A stretch of DNA of 51,411 bases from NCBI GenBank assembly GCA_030407315.1, contig JALQPE010002530.1, positions 1 to 51,411 on the forward strand, read 5' to 3'. The notes below the pieces were generated by a model. It did not search any database. It was not told the DNA's origin and was given only the letters and a program-made list of their open reading frames with translations. The stretch's first letter is position 1, and the number at the start of each line of letters is the position of its first letter. Shown in pieces: positions 21,829 to 33,699 of this stretch. The position numbers and the translations under genes were made by a program. Source of the stretch: Asparagopsis taxiformis (taxonomy: Eukaryota > Rhodophyta > Florideophyceae > Bonnemaisoniales > Bonnemaisoniaceae).

Positions 21829-23276
21829 ATGGGAGACAATAGTATCATGAATACTACAGCGGAGAAGAGCAATTCTCCTTCTGCTGAAGAGAAAAGCATC
21901 ACTATTGCTCAGTACAGCTCTTCTAAAGTGCAAGTTGATCCTCGCAAAGTGAAATTTCCGACAGTGACCTCCCGTTTGGTGCGACCGGGTCGTGTAAACG
22001 AACTGGCCAGCATTTTCATGGATAGAGGTTTCTCTACCACTGGAACTATGATTACAGTCTGCAAAATGGAAGATAACGAAGGAGACGAGTTTTACTGCAT
22101 CGATGGCTCTCATCGCATAGCTGCTCTGCAACTATGCCTGGAGAAGTACTCAGGAAAGAACAGGGATTCCTTGGAATTGGTTTGGGTACAACAGTTGATT
22201 GCGCCGAACGGGCGTCTAATTTTCGATGCGCTGGAGGTTCTGAAACTGTCTCTCGAAGCCAATATACAAACTCACGATGTCGCTTCTGTGAGCATTGCCG
22301 ACAATGTGTGTGCGGTCATAGAGTTTCTCAGGTTTTCCAACCAGATGGATCTTCCTGTTGTCCGGCTTATTCCTATTCTGAAAGAAGTGAGCTATATTCT
22401 GCCGTCCGACAGGAACCGTTCGGAGAACTCGTATAGGCAGTACATCAACATTGCGAAGGGGTTCAATCGCACAGACAGCGTTGCTTTCGTGTACTGGAGC
22501 TCTATCCCTAGCGTTTACAATGCTTTGGATAGGAACAGAGAAATCGAGGATGCAAGAACCGAGGGAAGAGATCCGGACTTTTCTCGAATTGACTCTGCCG
22601 ATATGTACGGGTGCGTGCTCGATCTTGTCAATAACGCAATATTCCGCAATGGCACGGACGGACGCGGGACGCGCGATAAGGAGTGGTTCCAGTGGTTTGT
22701 GCTCGAGATGACAGCGTCGTGGACAAGGATGAGGAGGAAGAGAGGACTTGTCAGAAATATCGGAAGCGGAAGTCCGTTCACGATGCGCACTTGGCTACTG
22801 GCTCTGTTGGCCATCTATGATATGGCAGAGGTCGTCCGCAAGTGGTTGAACTCTGCAACGATGGAGGAATTCGTGCGAACGGATTTGGCAGCAGAAAACG
22901 CGAAGGAGGTCGGGGATAATGATCATCGCATTGGAGAGCGCATTGTATTCGTCCTTGTCGACTTTCATGACGACGTGGTAGACAGTAGCAGTCTGAGAAC
23001 CAAGAACGGGATGTTTACAAACAGTTTTTACGACAAACTGGAATATGCTACCGGGACAAAGGCAATGCAGGAGACGAAAGCGGAGGAGGAGAGGGAACGG
23101 AATCGCATGACCCCCGGAGAAATAGAAAAAGCACTTGTTGATGGCGCCAAAGCAGAAGACGAAGAAGCACCTACTGCCGCAGAACAGGGAAATAATTCTA
23201 CAGAGAAGGAAACTGTGGAAACTTCTGGTCCTGTTCAAGCAGAAGAAGGAGTATCTGCCGAAGCCCAAGCAGAGCA
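21829..23276 (+). pseudogene. ParB-oxygenase paralogue 1, N-terminal half (split by D)
   Basis: The ATG at 21829 begins MGDNSIMN. Residues ~35-110 hold a ParB-like N-terminal domain: SRLVRPGRVNELASIF followed by CIDGSHRIAAL (Asp 92). Residues ~140-400 align with paralogue 2, including SIADNVC and IAKGFNRTDSVAFVYWSSIP. From ~440 the chain is a charged Glu/Ala linker. The frame is cut after the second base of a codon at 23276 by element D and resumes at 34492. With D present, translation would end at 23385 after a foreign tail. ParB-like folds bind DNA and, in canonical ParB, CTP. Which activity applies here is unknown. Confidence 0.75.
23275..23276. repeat. CA target-site duplication, left of D
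   Basis: CA precedes the D left terminus and is repeated at 34490-34491. Removing D and one CA rejoins the surrounding gene in frame. Confidence 0.8.
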
Positions 23277-24370
23277 CACTAGGAAGGCACGAAATGCACT
23301 GAGAACAGTGAAACAGTGTTTTATTGTGTCACCAAACACTGTTCATGGAACAAGAAGAGCACTGTTCAGAGAACAGTATATTTAAAACTGAGAACAGTAC
23401 GGACAATGTCGAGAACGATATTTCAAACATGAGAAACGATGAAGACCGTTCCTGAGAGTGCTGTATTGGACAGCCAGGAACCAATCATACTGTTCTAAGA
23501 ACACTATGTTTACATCCTGTGACAGTAATCCTACTGTTCTAAGAACACTGTGTTTACATACTGGGACAGTAATCATTGTTCTGGGAACAGTGTGGTTGAG
23601 TACCCGGAACAGCTTCGAATACTCCAGGAACTATACAAACAACACCACATGAACGGTGTAGACTGACGTAATATCGAAACTGCGAACAATAACAACCGTT
23701 CTGTGGAGCATTGTATTAAGAGGAGCAAAACGGAACATAGCGTTCGTGGAACAGTGAACTTGGAAACAGGAACGACAAGGATTGTTATAGGAATGCAGAC
23801 ATGGAACGCAACAAAACAGCAAAGACAGTCCCTGAAGTGGTATAGATGGAAACTGGGATCACCGAAGATTGATCCGGAGCCAGCATGCATAGAAACCAGG
23901 AACACTGTTGAACGGACTGGGAACAATGAATCCAACTAACAAGGACACCATATACTGTCCTCAGAAGAGCAAAAAAGACGGCATGGATCATCACAGACTG
24001 TTCTTCGAATACTAAAGGAGCAACATAGAGACGATGAGGGATGTTCCATGAACAGTGATAAGTGTAGAGAGGTTCAGTAGAGACTGTTCCCGGAGATGAA
24101 GAAGTATATAGCCAGGAACAGCACATACCGGCAGAGGAATACTAAGAAGTGTATTCAGGAAACCCGCGGACAATTCCCAGAACGGTGTTTTGAGGAGCCG
24201 AGAACGGTGTAGACTGTTTTGCGAAGTAAGAAAGTCTGAACCTGGAACATCACGGACCGTACCAAGAAGAGCCTGAGAAGTTCTGAGAACAGTGAATATC
24301 GAAATGGGGAACAGTAGAGAGCGTTCTGTGATTAATGCAAGTTGAAGTCATGAACAGTATATATCGTTCT
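23277..24370. repeat. D left end: terminal repeat and subterminal GAACAGT repeats
   Basis: After the terminal repeat there are many scattered GAACAGT, ACTGTTC and GTTCTAAGAAC motifs. One ~43-bp unit is tandemly repeated at about 23490-23575. No coding frame is credible here. The ParB-oxygenase frame simply runs into this repeat and stops at 23385. Confidence 0.7.
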
Positions 24371-26000
24371 AGGAACAATGCTATTCGAAAACAGGAACGT
24401 CATAAATTGCTCTTGGACCACTATCACTAAAAGACATGGATGCTGTGCACCGTTCTAAGAGCTCTAAATTACGGAACCAGAAATACCATAACGGTGTGAA
24501 TTGAAACCTAATTTTCAAACCAGAAATGCCACAATGTGCTCTGGGAACACTTGATTTCGGGATGTTTTGAAGACAGATATGGTAAAGAAGTGTAGTTTTA
24601 TAGGCAACAGACGCTCTGAAGCAATATTTATTGGAAGGAAAGATCACCATAGCTATATTAACGATAATGAAGAGTAATAGATGCATCACCAAAACAGTAT
24701 CCGGCTCTTGGTATTTGAATTTTGAGATGGATGGAGTGTGGTTGATGTACAGACTGTGCAGAGAATGAAGAAATGTACAAGTGAAGAAAAACAATTGGTC
24801 AGCCTGGGTAATGATAGTGGAGAGTGATATCAGGAAACACCGGTTGCACAACCACTGGCGGGTTTTTGAGCGTCTGAGAATGGTGAGTACAAATCCACGG
24901 ACCGGCACAATCCCATGCCATGAACAAGTAGTCGAGTACCAACGAAATATTGTTACTTGAAGGGAGCAAAATAGTTTGAAAGTAGTGCTGTCTCCATTGG
25001 ATCGATTCAATCCATTGTCCAAGGAGGCCATTCGGAGTTGGGATAAATGTGAGTCGGCAAAACCATGCAATGATGAAGATGATATGTGAAGTAGTTGATT
25101 GATGAGGAAAATGAACCTGCCAAGAAGCGTGCAACAGGTAGAAGGTGTTCGGAACGATAGTGTGAGGAAATTGCATGAGCGAAATTTTCCTGGAGAGAGG
25201 TTATTGAGTTCTCTCTCTATTTATATGAGGCAAGAAGGAGTGGAGGATCGTTTAGGAGCAGAATTGGCAACTTGCGGCAGGTGTCAGGAGTAGAGAAAAA
25301 CCTAGGTTCGTGGGCTGAGTGATTTGGCAAACTTGTTGGTCATTGGCCCGGAAGACACAATGTGAATTGGGACGTACTACTTGCCAACGGTTTGTATCGC
25401 TTGCCAAGTCACAGCTGTGAACGGTGGAACTCAATCATCTGTCAATTTATTTGAGTAGACTGGCCTGGCAATACAATCATGGTTGAATATTAAAAATAGA
25501 ATCATCGTAGAAAGGAGGAAATAACCACTCTCACGCCCTGTTGAAGCAATGACCTGGCAGAGTCTGGGAACATTAATGCCAAGTGATATAGAAGTTTGTG
25601 ATGACGGCTAGAGATACGCCTTGGGATGTGTGTGATGTTGCCCGTAATAGGTACTTTGTGAAAACCCATGACGGAGGATGTCATCGGCTGGAGAACCTCT
25701 GACAAGCATGTGTGTTTGTCGGCATATTGATGGGTATGCACAGTAGTGGAACATGAGATGGAGGGCTGCAGTTGTTGAAGAGACCATGGGTTGCACAACC
25801 ACTGACAGCTGAGGGCAGTGGTGTAGCGCAAATGTAGCATTTAACTAGAGAAGGAAAGCCTCAGACGTCGGAGGATTTCCTTCTCAAGTGCACTTGCATT
25901 TCATGAAATGCAAGAAAGAAAGAAAGCTGCAGCTTTCACGCGAGAATAGAAGAGCGGCAAAATATGCAAGGGCTGCCTAATGTAACCAATTTATTGTAAT
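24371..26000. other. Noncoding interior of D, no gene seen
   Basis: This AT-rich stretch has no supported gene. Long minus-strand ORFs (for example 24381-25070) have no recognisable domain and an atypical composition. Small features are a perfect 22-bp palindrome centred on TTTCATGAAA at 25893-25914 and a hairpin (AGAAGGAAA...TTTCCTTCT) at about 25849-25885. Confidence 0.4.
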
Positions 26001-26015
26001 AGAACAATGGCAGTT

Positions 26016-26145
26016 GTTTCGAAACCAGTGACGGACACACATAAGCAGAAACAGGTTTTGAAACTGGTGACACTGAAGCAGAAACAGGTTTCGAAACCGG
26101 TGACAATGAAGCAGAAAAAGGTTTCGAAACCGATGACTGCCGAAA
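26016..26145 (+). repeat. 33-bp tandem repeat with GTTTCGAAAC palindromes
   Basis: About 3.5 units start at ~26016, each opening with GTTTCGAAAC or a one-mismatch variant and containing AAGCAGAAA. The period of 33 bp keeps one frame open, but no gene is claimed. Confidence 0.7.
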
Positions 26146-26239
26146 CGAATTGTATATTTCGGGTTGTGGATCAGTACAGTTTATGCCGTTCTAGAAGGGT
26201 AACCCAGGGATCTATCTACGACGTATTGTGAACCGCCAT

Positions 26240-26850
26240 CCAGGAGTGCTGATGAGTGGCTGACATGGTGGGCGGTAGTGTTTGCAGAACATTTGTGTTC
26301 TGTGGAACATGCATGTATAGTTGCAACTCGAATCACGGAAGAAGTGAGACAGTTCACACAGGTAACAAATTTTTTGTACTGATCTACTGAGAAACGCACT
26401 AATCCAGCCACGGACATAACAGCGATCAGAGATTTCCATTTAAAGTGGAAAGAGTATTCCTCGCCGTTTTCGGTATCGGACTCGTCTTCCTCATCGAGGT
26501 TGCTGAGTATCCTGTCGATTAAAGCATCAACAACTTCATCCAGAACACTTTCTGTGAAGCTAGTCCGGCTGGGAAGACTTTCCGTCGTAGGTGGAACACA
26601 TGCTATTGCATTTGCGTTTCCAGTAGTTGTGCAAGCTCTGAATCGATCTTTCCGCTGCCTGTAATGCGTTCCAGAACGTAGAAGTCTGTGCCGAACCATT
26701 TCCAGGCTGGTTACCAACGAATGAGATGAATACCACGATACCACACGACCAGTGGTACATTGAACTGCGAAGTGCAGAGTACGAACCCGTAGACCTCCGT
26801 AATAGAACTAAGCGAGATTTGATATCCCCCAGTGTACTTTTATTTATCAC
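26240..26850 (-). pseudogene. Possible decayed gene fragment, unknown
   Basis: Two overlapping minus-strand frames (26850-26560 and 26744-26181) look partly protein-like. One has an acidic stretch (NLDEEDESDTENGEE) followed by a hydrophobic segment (SLIAVMSVAGLVRF). I do not recognise a family. A frame change near 26620 would be needed to join them. It could equally be noncoding. Confidence 0.25.
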
Positions 26851-27167
26851 CTATCTAGAGATCAAGAATGGCCCATGAAACACACCGGAGGTTACGGCGC
26901 AATTTAGATATGTTACCTTTCCGCAGAGCCAGGACCGTATGCGTTGTCGTCGTTGATACAACGATGATCATCGAAAAGCAAGTGACACGAACCAGAACAA
27001 AACAATCAACATTTCCATTAGCATTGCAGGGGTCATCGATATCACTGCTTCTAGGGGTCACGTTTCAATAACGTTGTGAACACCCTCGCCACTGAATTCG
27101 CTACCCCTCATAAGTGTTCCGAACCACATTGTACGGTCAATGAGTGCGTTTGTGTCACTGGTTTCAC

Positions 27168-27362
27168 TACCGCTGACCATAACACGTGTACCACAATGTA
27201 TCCAGGCTGCACGTGTGGTCATCAGCTGCACGACCTCTGGTGCATACCTCCCATTTCCGGTGTGCAGTGGGCCAATCTTGTAACTGGTTCTAGTACCGCT
27301 GACCATAACACGTGTACCACAATGTATCCAGGCTGCACGTGTGGTCATCGGCTGCACGACCT
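27168..27362 (+). repeat. 70-bp direct duplication, 126 bp apart
   Basis: TACCGCTGACCATAACACG... occurs at 27168-27237 and again at 27294-27362 with one mismatch. The second copy ends where the WD40-like coding begins, so it may mark a junction formed during gene capture. Confidence 0.7.
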
Positions 27363-27384
27363 CGAGTACGAGAATTGGAGATCT

Positions 27385-29001
27385 ATGAAAGCTAAACTAG
27401 AACACAAAGAGAATTCCACCAGCATGCAAGTACTGCCATCGGTGGGGAAATTGGTTGTTGGTACTAGTCGAGGACGACTAGTAGTGATGGATATAGATAG
27501 CGGTACGACAATTCAGACTGTCAACGCGCATGATAATCGCGTGTCTTCGCTGCCAGTGAGTGGAAGTGAAGATATTATGGTATCCGGGTCATTGGATCGA
27601 AATATCCATGTTTGGGAAACTGAAAGCTTTGAGGACAGTGCGAAAGTGTTTGAGGGGCACGCACATCATGTGAACTGCGTGGTGCTGACACGTGATGGGA
27701 ACTTACTGGCCTCAGGATCGTCTGATGACACGACTCGGATTTGGGATGTGCGGAGCGGCGAAAATCTCTGGATGTCACCTGAACAATCTATCGATGAGGT
27801 GGAAAGTGTACTATTCAATAGTGATGGGCGCTTTTTATATTCTACGAGTTTATATTTTATCTGGATTTGGCGTGTTAGCAACGACGGTCGGGAAGCATCG
27901 TTGATGCAGACTCTTCTCAATGTATCCATTTATTCTGACTGTGAGTTTTGTGTCAGAGATGACTCGGAATTGTTCGGGTTGGATGGGAGAAAAGTACAAG
28001 TTTGGGATGCGCAGCCCGTCAGCAGCAGCAACGAACAAGACGATGTGTTCTTACCAGGCGTGGTCGGATTTGCAGTTTCTGAGGATGCGGCAACAATGTT
28101 GACGTGGAATGATCCGTCGAAATGTCTGGAGATACGCAGCATGGAGGACGTGTCACAACAAACCGATCGCGTCATTTCCAGCTGCAAAATTTCGATTAAT
28201 TTTCATTGGCCTGAACAACTCGCTGTGTCAAATAATCGCCGATTCGTTGCATTTCAAGCTGGTTCAAGAAATTGTTTCGTACAAGTCGTCGACGTGCAGA
28301 ACGGCAATGTGCTGCACTCATTCTCAGATTTTGATGATTAGGCGTTGTCGTTAACACCCGACGGTGAAGAAGTGTCATCGCATTCTTCAGGTTCTGATGA
28401 CTCCGGTAGTACGGCGCAAGAAGGTCCGAACCGAGGCATTGAGTCGATGTGGTTCAGCCCGGATTGTAGCCTCATCTCAGCTATTGCAGGTGCCTTGGTA
28501 GACGGAGAGATAGGGGCAGGTGAGAGCAAATCAATGTCGTGGAATGTATCGTCAGGGGAGCTGTTTGACGGAGTACAACCCGATGGCGACAGTACTGCAT
28601 CGAACATAGCTGCAAATCCTCTGCTTGTTTGCAATCAAGAGTTCTCCTGGCGCTCTTCTTCATTTTTATTTCCATCGAATGTAACATACAAGGAAGGCGA
28701 CTCATCCTTCACTATAGCCACCGTGGAAGGTGCTGTCGATGGGGCTCATTATTTCCCTGATACATCCCGACTATTTATTTCATCGTTGTACCGTATGAAT
28801 CACATTGATCTGGTCATAGACAGCACTCAACTCCCGCGCCGAGATGAGCCTCCTCTGCCACTCCTTTCACAACCACATCCACCTCCATCAGATGAAGTCT
28901 ACGACGTGTTCATTAGTCACGCCGGTACTGACAAGTTGACTATAGTAGAAGAGGCGAACACGCGGCTGGAAAGCGGGGGAGCTGCTGGACCTAGCGGTTA
29001 A
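27385..29001 (+). pseudogene. WD40 repeat protein with truncated TIR domain
   Basis: From the ATG at 27385 the frame encodes several WD40 blades, for example VSGSLDRNIHVWETE, LASGSSDDTTRIWDV and VFLPGVVGFAVSEDAATMLTW. It is stopped by TAG at 28339-28341 and continues in the same frame to 29001. The C-terminus starts a TIR domain (YDVFISHAGTDK, ~28897-28932), which is cut off after about 30 residues; a TIR domain usually has ~130. WD40-TIR combinations suggest an NLR-like signalling or immune receptor. The internal stop and the short TIR indicate a captured, non-functional copy. The frame is open upstream to 27076 without an ATG before 27195. Confidence 0.6.
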
Positions 29002-29098
29002 CTATTGCAAGAAGCGTTCTGTCTGAAAGCCATTACGGATACGACTGATAAAGAGGGGAAATGCATCACACGATCACGCATGTAGCCGAAAAGTAGAT

Positions 29099-29932
29099 TT
29101 ATTGACGCAAACGAATAGAGATGTTGGGACGGGGGCGCAAACTGTGTCGGGGGACGTAATTATGCCGCACAGTTGTCTTCGCCGCATTCGTCGCCAGATA
29201 AGCTCGAATCGACGCCGTTTCTCCGCCCTTCCACCCGTGATTATACATATCAGATGCAATATAAAACACAGCACTATTCCCAAGCCCTTCGGCTTGTCGT
29301 TTCGCCTCTGATATCACTTCTTCCGTGCAATTCGCAATCCAGTTTACAAACGCGCGGTATCGGTGTACCTTCTCTCTCGCAGCCACCCTCCTGGTCTCGG
29401 CTTTTTCAAAGTACGAAAATGCCTTCCCAGTACGCATCTGTATCGCTACGTACGACTTGTTACCTAACAGTTGTGAATGCACGCGTCTCGCCACCTGCCG
29501 CGCAAACTGACCCAGCCTCAACGGCACGACGCTTTCTTGAAATGGAGGCACACGTGTAGACGACACATAACCTGCCATCACGGAACGATTAGAGGAGCTG
29601 GGTACTTGCTCATCAGTCGATGTAGAATGCAGAAAGGTGGACGATACATCTGATTTGACCAATAGAAAGTTGAAGAAGTATAGATCACGGGAAGTGGAGA
29701 TGTAAAACGCAGCAGCGATAAACACGGCAAGAATAGATAGGCGAAAAGTGGGGCGGATTTTGCGGAGGGGCTGCAGACGTGTGCGTGGGTTGGTTTGTGA
29801 TCCCGCAAAAATGGATTTGCGAAACCATGGCAAGAAGAGCCTCACAAGCCACAATCGCCGGAATCCAGGGCAGAGCACCCTGTGCATACACGATTCTCCT
29901 TCTACTTCACTGTACACTACTGAAATGGCCAT
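29099..29932 (-). CDS. O-fucosyltransferase-like type II membrane protein (partial?)
   Basis: The 277-residue frame has one membrane segment (~LSILAVFIAAAFYI, residues ~66-80) after a basic cytoplasmic part, which is the type II Golgi topology. It then has SYVAIQMRTGK and VFYIASDMYNHGW, which resemble donor-binding strands of GDP-fucose O-fucosyltransferase-like enzymes. At 277 residues it is shorter than usual (~350-500) and probably lacks the C-terminus. It sits tail to tail with the WD40-TIR fragment inside element D. The family assignment is tentative. Confidence 0.4.
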   Translation of the reverse strand: MAISVVYSEVEGESCMHRVLCPGFRRLWLVRLFLPWFRKSIFAGSQTNPRTRLQPLRKIRPTFRLSILAVFIAAAFYISTSRDLYFFNFLLVKSDVSSTFLHSTSTDEQVPSSSNRSVMAGYVSSTRVPPFQESVVPLRLGQFARQVARRVHSQLLGNKSYVAIQMRTGKAFSYFEKAETRRVAAREKVHRYRAFVNWIANCTEEVISEAKRQAEGLGNSAVFYIASDMYNHGWKGGETASIRAYLATNAAKTTVRHNYVPRHSLRPRPNISIRLRQ

Positions 29933-30259
29933 GTGTAGCGGTTGGCCAAGTACAACTTAGCGTGCCCTGTGTGCAACGTGTGGCCATACGGGCCAGTAGG
30001 GATAGAGTATTTCGTAGAGTAGCGTACTGTACAATGCCAAGTGGGCGAGTAGATTATGAGATTCGCTGCTGCTGATTTTTTTATTGGGTAGTTGGGGTTG
30101 AATTTTGGATGTAATTATGAAGAAAAACGGGTCTATTGGCTAGGAATGACTTTCAGCGACCATGTGTAATAGAGTAGAAATTTAATAGTGATTCTAGGTA
30201 AATCGTTACTAAAACGAAAACTCAGCAACGCCTACACCGGCTGTCATACCCGAAGCGCT

Positions 30260-30877
30260 CTAGTCAATCAGTGTCGGCGCCGGACAGTTCATCTCCAGCG
30301 CGTTAGAAATCGGTGTTCGGAGGCAGAACATCGTCTCCGGCAAGCAGGTGCAGCGACCGCCGGAGCGGATCTTGCACGTTTGCTGCGGGACGCATCCGGG
30401 CCCTGACAGACGAATGGCGTTGGAGATTGAGATACCAGCCGAGCCATTTTGGAGACACATGGCCTCTCTCTGTCGATCCGCGTCGAAAGCTTGACCGTAC
30501 GTTCTGAACACTAGCACGCCTCTCACGCCGTTGAGCGTTGTGCGAACGGTGAGAAGCAGCTGTTTGTCGATATTGCACAGCAGGATTCGGCCTGTCGGCG
30601 GCGCAGTTGGCGTTGGTAAAGGAGATGTTCTTGAAACGCGGCATCGGAATCCACGAATCGGTGCTGTGGTTCCTGTCCTGCGTCTGCGGAAGCATCGGGT
30701 CAATTCACATCCGCTCCGTTGGCAGAGACGTTCGGTGGCTGCCTGGTTGAGACGAAAGCGCCTTGGACGTGAGAGTTGGCGAAGTGTGGTGGATGCAACG
30801 GGGTTGGTCGAATGACAGAGGGCTGTGGTGAGCAGCATGGATAGGAAGATGGTTGTGACGAGAGATTTGGAGGCCAT
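30260..30877 (-). pseudogene. Secreted Cys-containing protein, probably frameshifted
   Basis: The ATG at 30877 opens a clear signal peptide (MASKSLVTTIFLSMLLTTALC). The last ~100 residues contain regularly spaced cysteines (CVPQQTC, GRCTC, MFC, MNC). In the middle the most protein-like reading moves to another frame (30695-30590, with N-glycosylation sequons) and then returns, so two compensating indels or an intron are likely. I do not recognise the family. Confidence 0.35.
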
Positions 30878-31245
30878 TTTGTAGTTGGTAGATCGTGCGA
30901 GGGTGGTGATGATGGTGTGGTAGTTGGTGTGAATAGCTTGATGGATGCGGATATCGTTGCGGTTTTATAGACGATTGCATGTGGCGTGCTTGGTGGATCA
31001 TTGGCAGATTTGGGCTAATTAGAGCGGTTATGCGTGTTGAAGTACGTTGGGTGATGTGGATGGGTACAGCTGGTTGAAGAATGTGGGTGGATGGGTGCAT
31101 GTCGGGAAGCAAGATGGAGTTGGATGGATGGTGTGATTACAGAGAAGATTGAATAGAATAATCATTGGCCGAACCAATGGTTGGTGATGTTACTACTCTC
31201 AAGGTGTATACGGAGGCTTTCTCACAGCCAAATCGTCTCTAAATC
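30878..31245. other. Spacer, no gene seen
   Basis: This is noncoding sequence between the divergent secreted-protein and WD40/TM fragments. The region upstream of 30877 may contain the old promoter. Nothing specific is recognised. Confidence 0.3.
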
Positions 31246-31863
31246 ATGCTTGCTGAAGTGCCGAAAAAATCAATCATCGACTCTGGCTTTGTGACTGAAG
31301 TTGAAAATTTCGCCGACGTGTTTCCGTATATACTCATGAAGGGCGATAACGAATCTCTTCCCGAACAATGCCTGGAACTTCGCACTAGGTGGAATTCTTC
31401 AAGTTTTGATTCAACTCCATTCGACCAAATTGTTGTGGGAAGACTTGTGAATCCCATTTCACTGGAACGACCCACATGTTCACCATAGACATGTTATAAC
31501 TTGGCTCTTGATGAAAAAGATTATGTTGATTTTACGTCGGAAGAAAATGTCATCATTATGAGAACAAGCAATGAAGGTCTATTTGTCGCTTGGAATTTGA
31601 CGAGAATTGCTGCTCCAGTTCCCGATGGCAATCCAATTAATGAAAACGATTCGATCAGCGGAGTTGGTGGTTGTAGTGGGGGAGCAATTGCCCGTGTTCT
31701 AGGAATCGTTGCTGCATTTGCTGTCGTTGTCACCGTCGCAACATGGTTGACTGTGACAAACTTTTGTGTTGTGTCTAGCGTTGATGAACCTGTTGCAACA
31801 AATTGGGAATATCTGGAGCGCGATATGTTCGGCCGAGGCCTCGATAAGGATGGAACTGGCTGA
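31246..31863 (+). pseudogene. Decayed fragment with one membrane segment
   Basis: One frame runs from the ATG at 31246 to TGA at 31861-31863, broken by TAG at 31486-31488. The middle (DFTSEENVIIMRTSNEGLFVAWNL) resembles a WD40 blade. A membrane helix follows (VLGIVAAFAVVVTVATWL). It may be the tail of a relative of the WD40 gene at 27385. The function is unknown. Confidence 0.35.
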
Positions 31864-32097
31864 TTGATAAGAATTTAGGATATCATGCCGGAGGGTGCAA
31901 GACCTCCATTGGAAGGCATTGCTGCTCAACAACCCTAGAAAATATTGTGTGGGTTTGTAGCAACGAAATAGTCAGTGGGTTTAACTATGTGATAGAATTG
32001 GGGAAACTGTATGGGCGTTGGGAACGTTTTGATTTTCATAAAAGTGGGAAACAGCTGGTGCGAATATGAGTTTGTGCAAATGCTTTGACGTGCAACT
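31864..32097. other. Spacer, no gene seen
   Basis: Noncoding sequence between convergent fragments; nothing recognised. Confidence 0.3.
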
Positions 32098-33690
32098 TTA
32101 TGAAGTCTTCCATGGCGAACAGAAGCCTTCCTTTCTGTGCAAAATTGTACTCTGATCTTTGGCAACATTGTAAATGTCCTTCTCAGAAAATCCGAGTGTG
32201 ATATGTAAATCTGCCATACCCAATCCCAAGTCCGTCCGCAACTGATCAGCCTCCGACCAGGTAACCACCGCGATATACGCCTCGTTGTCTACGTGCTCCA
32301 GCTCGCTTTCACGCACAAATCGTTCGTCATATAGCGAACCATCGATGGACACATCTCCATGTCGACGCACCGATTTTGCCGCGCGACCAATTCCATGCAC
32401 ACAAAACGACGTGCCTTGCAATCGCTCATATACTTTACGCAGCAACGCGGTTGTATCATGTTTATACCGATAAGCCAATTGTGGAATCTCTCAAGGCGAC
32501 AGAATTGGCACGTGGTGCGAGTCACCGCGTAACTCTTCTCTTCTTTCACGGCACGCTTTTGGAACAAATTTATTCAACGACGCGCACAGCTGTTCAACAA
32601 CTTGACCGCCTATCCCGACGAATCCGTCGAAAAAACACAGGCAAGAATTCTGTGCGACTCACGCTGACGAACCGACTCGACCCCTTGCCGGAGCTGATAT
32701 GATACAATCCAAGTGATTCTGCGACCGCATGAACAACCTTTCTTTCTCGCGACCCAAGGGTCTCTGGGAAGGCATAATTGCCGGATGGATTATTCAAAAC
32801 ATGTTCCTTCAACACCGCTTCAACGGTTCGTATTTCCTCCACACTAAACCCACGAATTACACTCTCTTCACGCACGTCGCGTATAACAGCATTGGCAGCA
32901 TCATCCAACAACCACTGCGCGTCCAGCAAAGCATCCATAGCGGCACCATCCCAGCCAACAAGCACATCATTCTTCGGAGTACATTCGGCAGGAATCTTCA
33001 CCAAACGCACGCAGTACCGCTGCGCAAGCAACCACAACATTCTATCCTGCTCCAGCATAGCTTTCGCAACACCCCGCCACGCATCACGCCCCGAAAGCAA
33101 CTCTGCACAATCTGTCGCTTGCGCGAGTCGCACGTACTCATCGTCCGTCAGCAGGGCACGAAACAGCTCACTACGCGGTTTCTGCCAGTTAATCTGGGAG
33201 CCACCGGGGCCGGTTACCGGCGTTGCGGCACCGGCCCCGCTCACAGCGGACTTCGAGGACACGAGGCCGCCCACACAGCATGGGGTAACGACGAAAGCAG
33301 CATTGCAACGCATGGCATATGCAAGCGCGATGTCGGAAGCGCCGCCGCACGCGTGCAATGCGAGCACCAGAGCGGCTTTTCGTGGACGGAGCGTCTCGAT
33401 TGTCGCATTGAGTGTCGCGAAATTGCAGAGTCTGGCTGCAGCGGCGCGCGACACAGCGACGGAGAGTGCGGTTTTATTGGCGTCGACGAGTGTGACGCGG
33501 CATGACGGTAGCGCGTATGCTAGTACGAGGGCTGTGCGTCCGCATCCGCCGCATAGATCGAAGATTTGGCCGGCGGCGTCCATGCATTGTCGGATAATAA
33601 TGCGGCGACGATGCGTAGCAGTGCGGATATTTGGGCGCGCTTCTTGCTCCCGCGGGCTGATGGCACTGGTGCGCCATTGTTGCGATGGCA
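32098..33690 (-). pseudogene. SAM methyltransferase with 2H-phosphoesterase-like tail, frameshifted
   Basis: The main frame 33583-32594 (330 codons) has a Rossmann methyltransferase: motif I IFDLCGGCGRTALVLAY, acidic strand VTLVDANKTA, then ALVLALHACGGASDIAL and VVTPCCVGGL. This resembles the Methyltransf_32 type (GSTCD/METTL25-like). Coding similarity extends upstream to about 33690 in another frame (KKRAQISALLRIVAALLSDN). Downstream, other frames carry FFDGFVGIGGQVVEQL and then DLHITLGFSEKDIYNV (32098-32478); its HxTx motif suggests a 2H phosphoesterase/RNA-repair fold. At least three frame changes make it a probable pseudogene inside element D. Confidence 0.5.
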
Positions 33691-33699
33691 GGGGTCTAG

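Noticed and set aside
24381..25070. 229-aa minus-strand ORF in element D
   Set aside because: It has no domain and an odd composition rich in Phe/Ser/Leu, in an AT-rich noncoding stretch.
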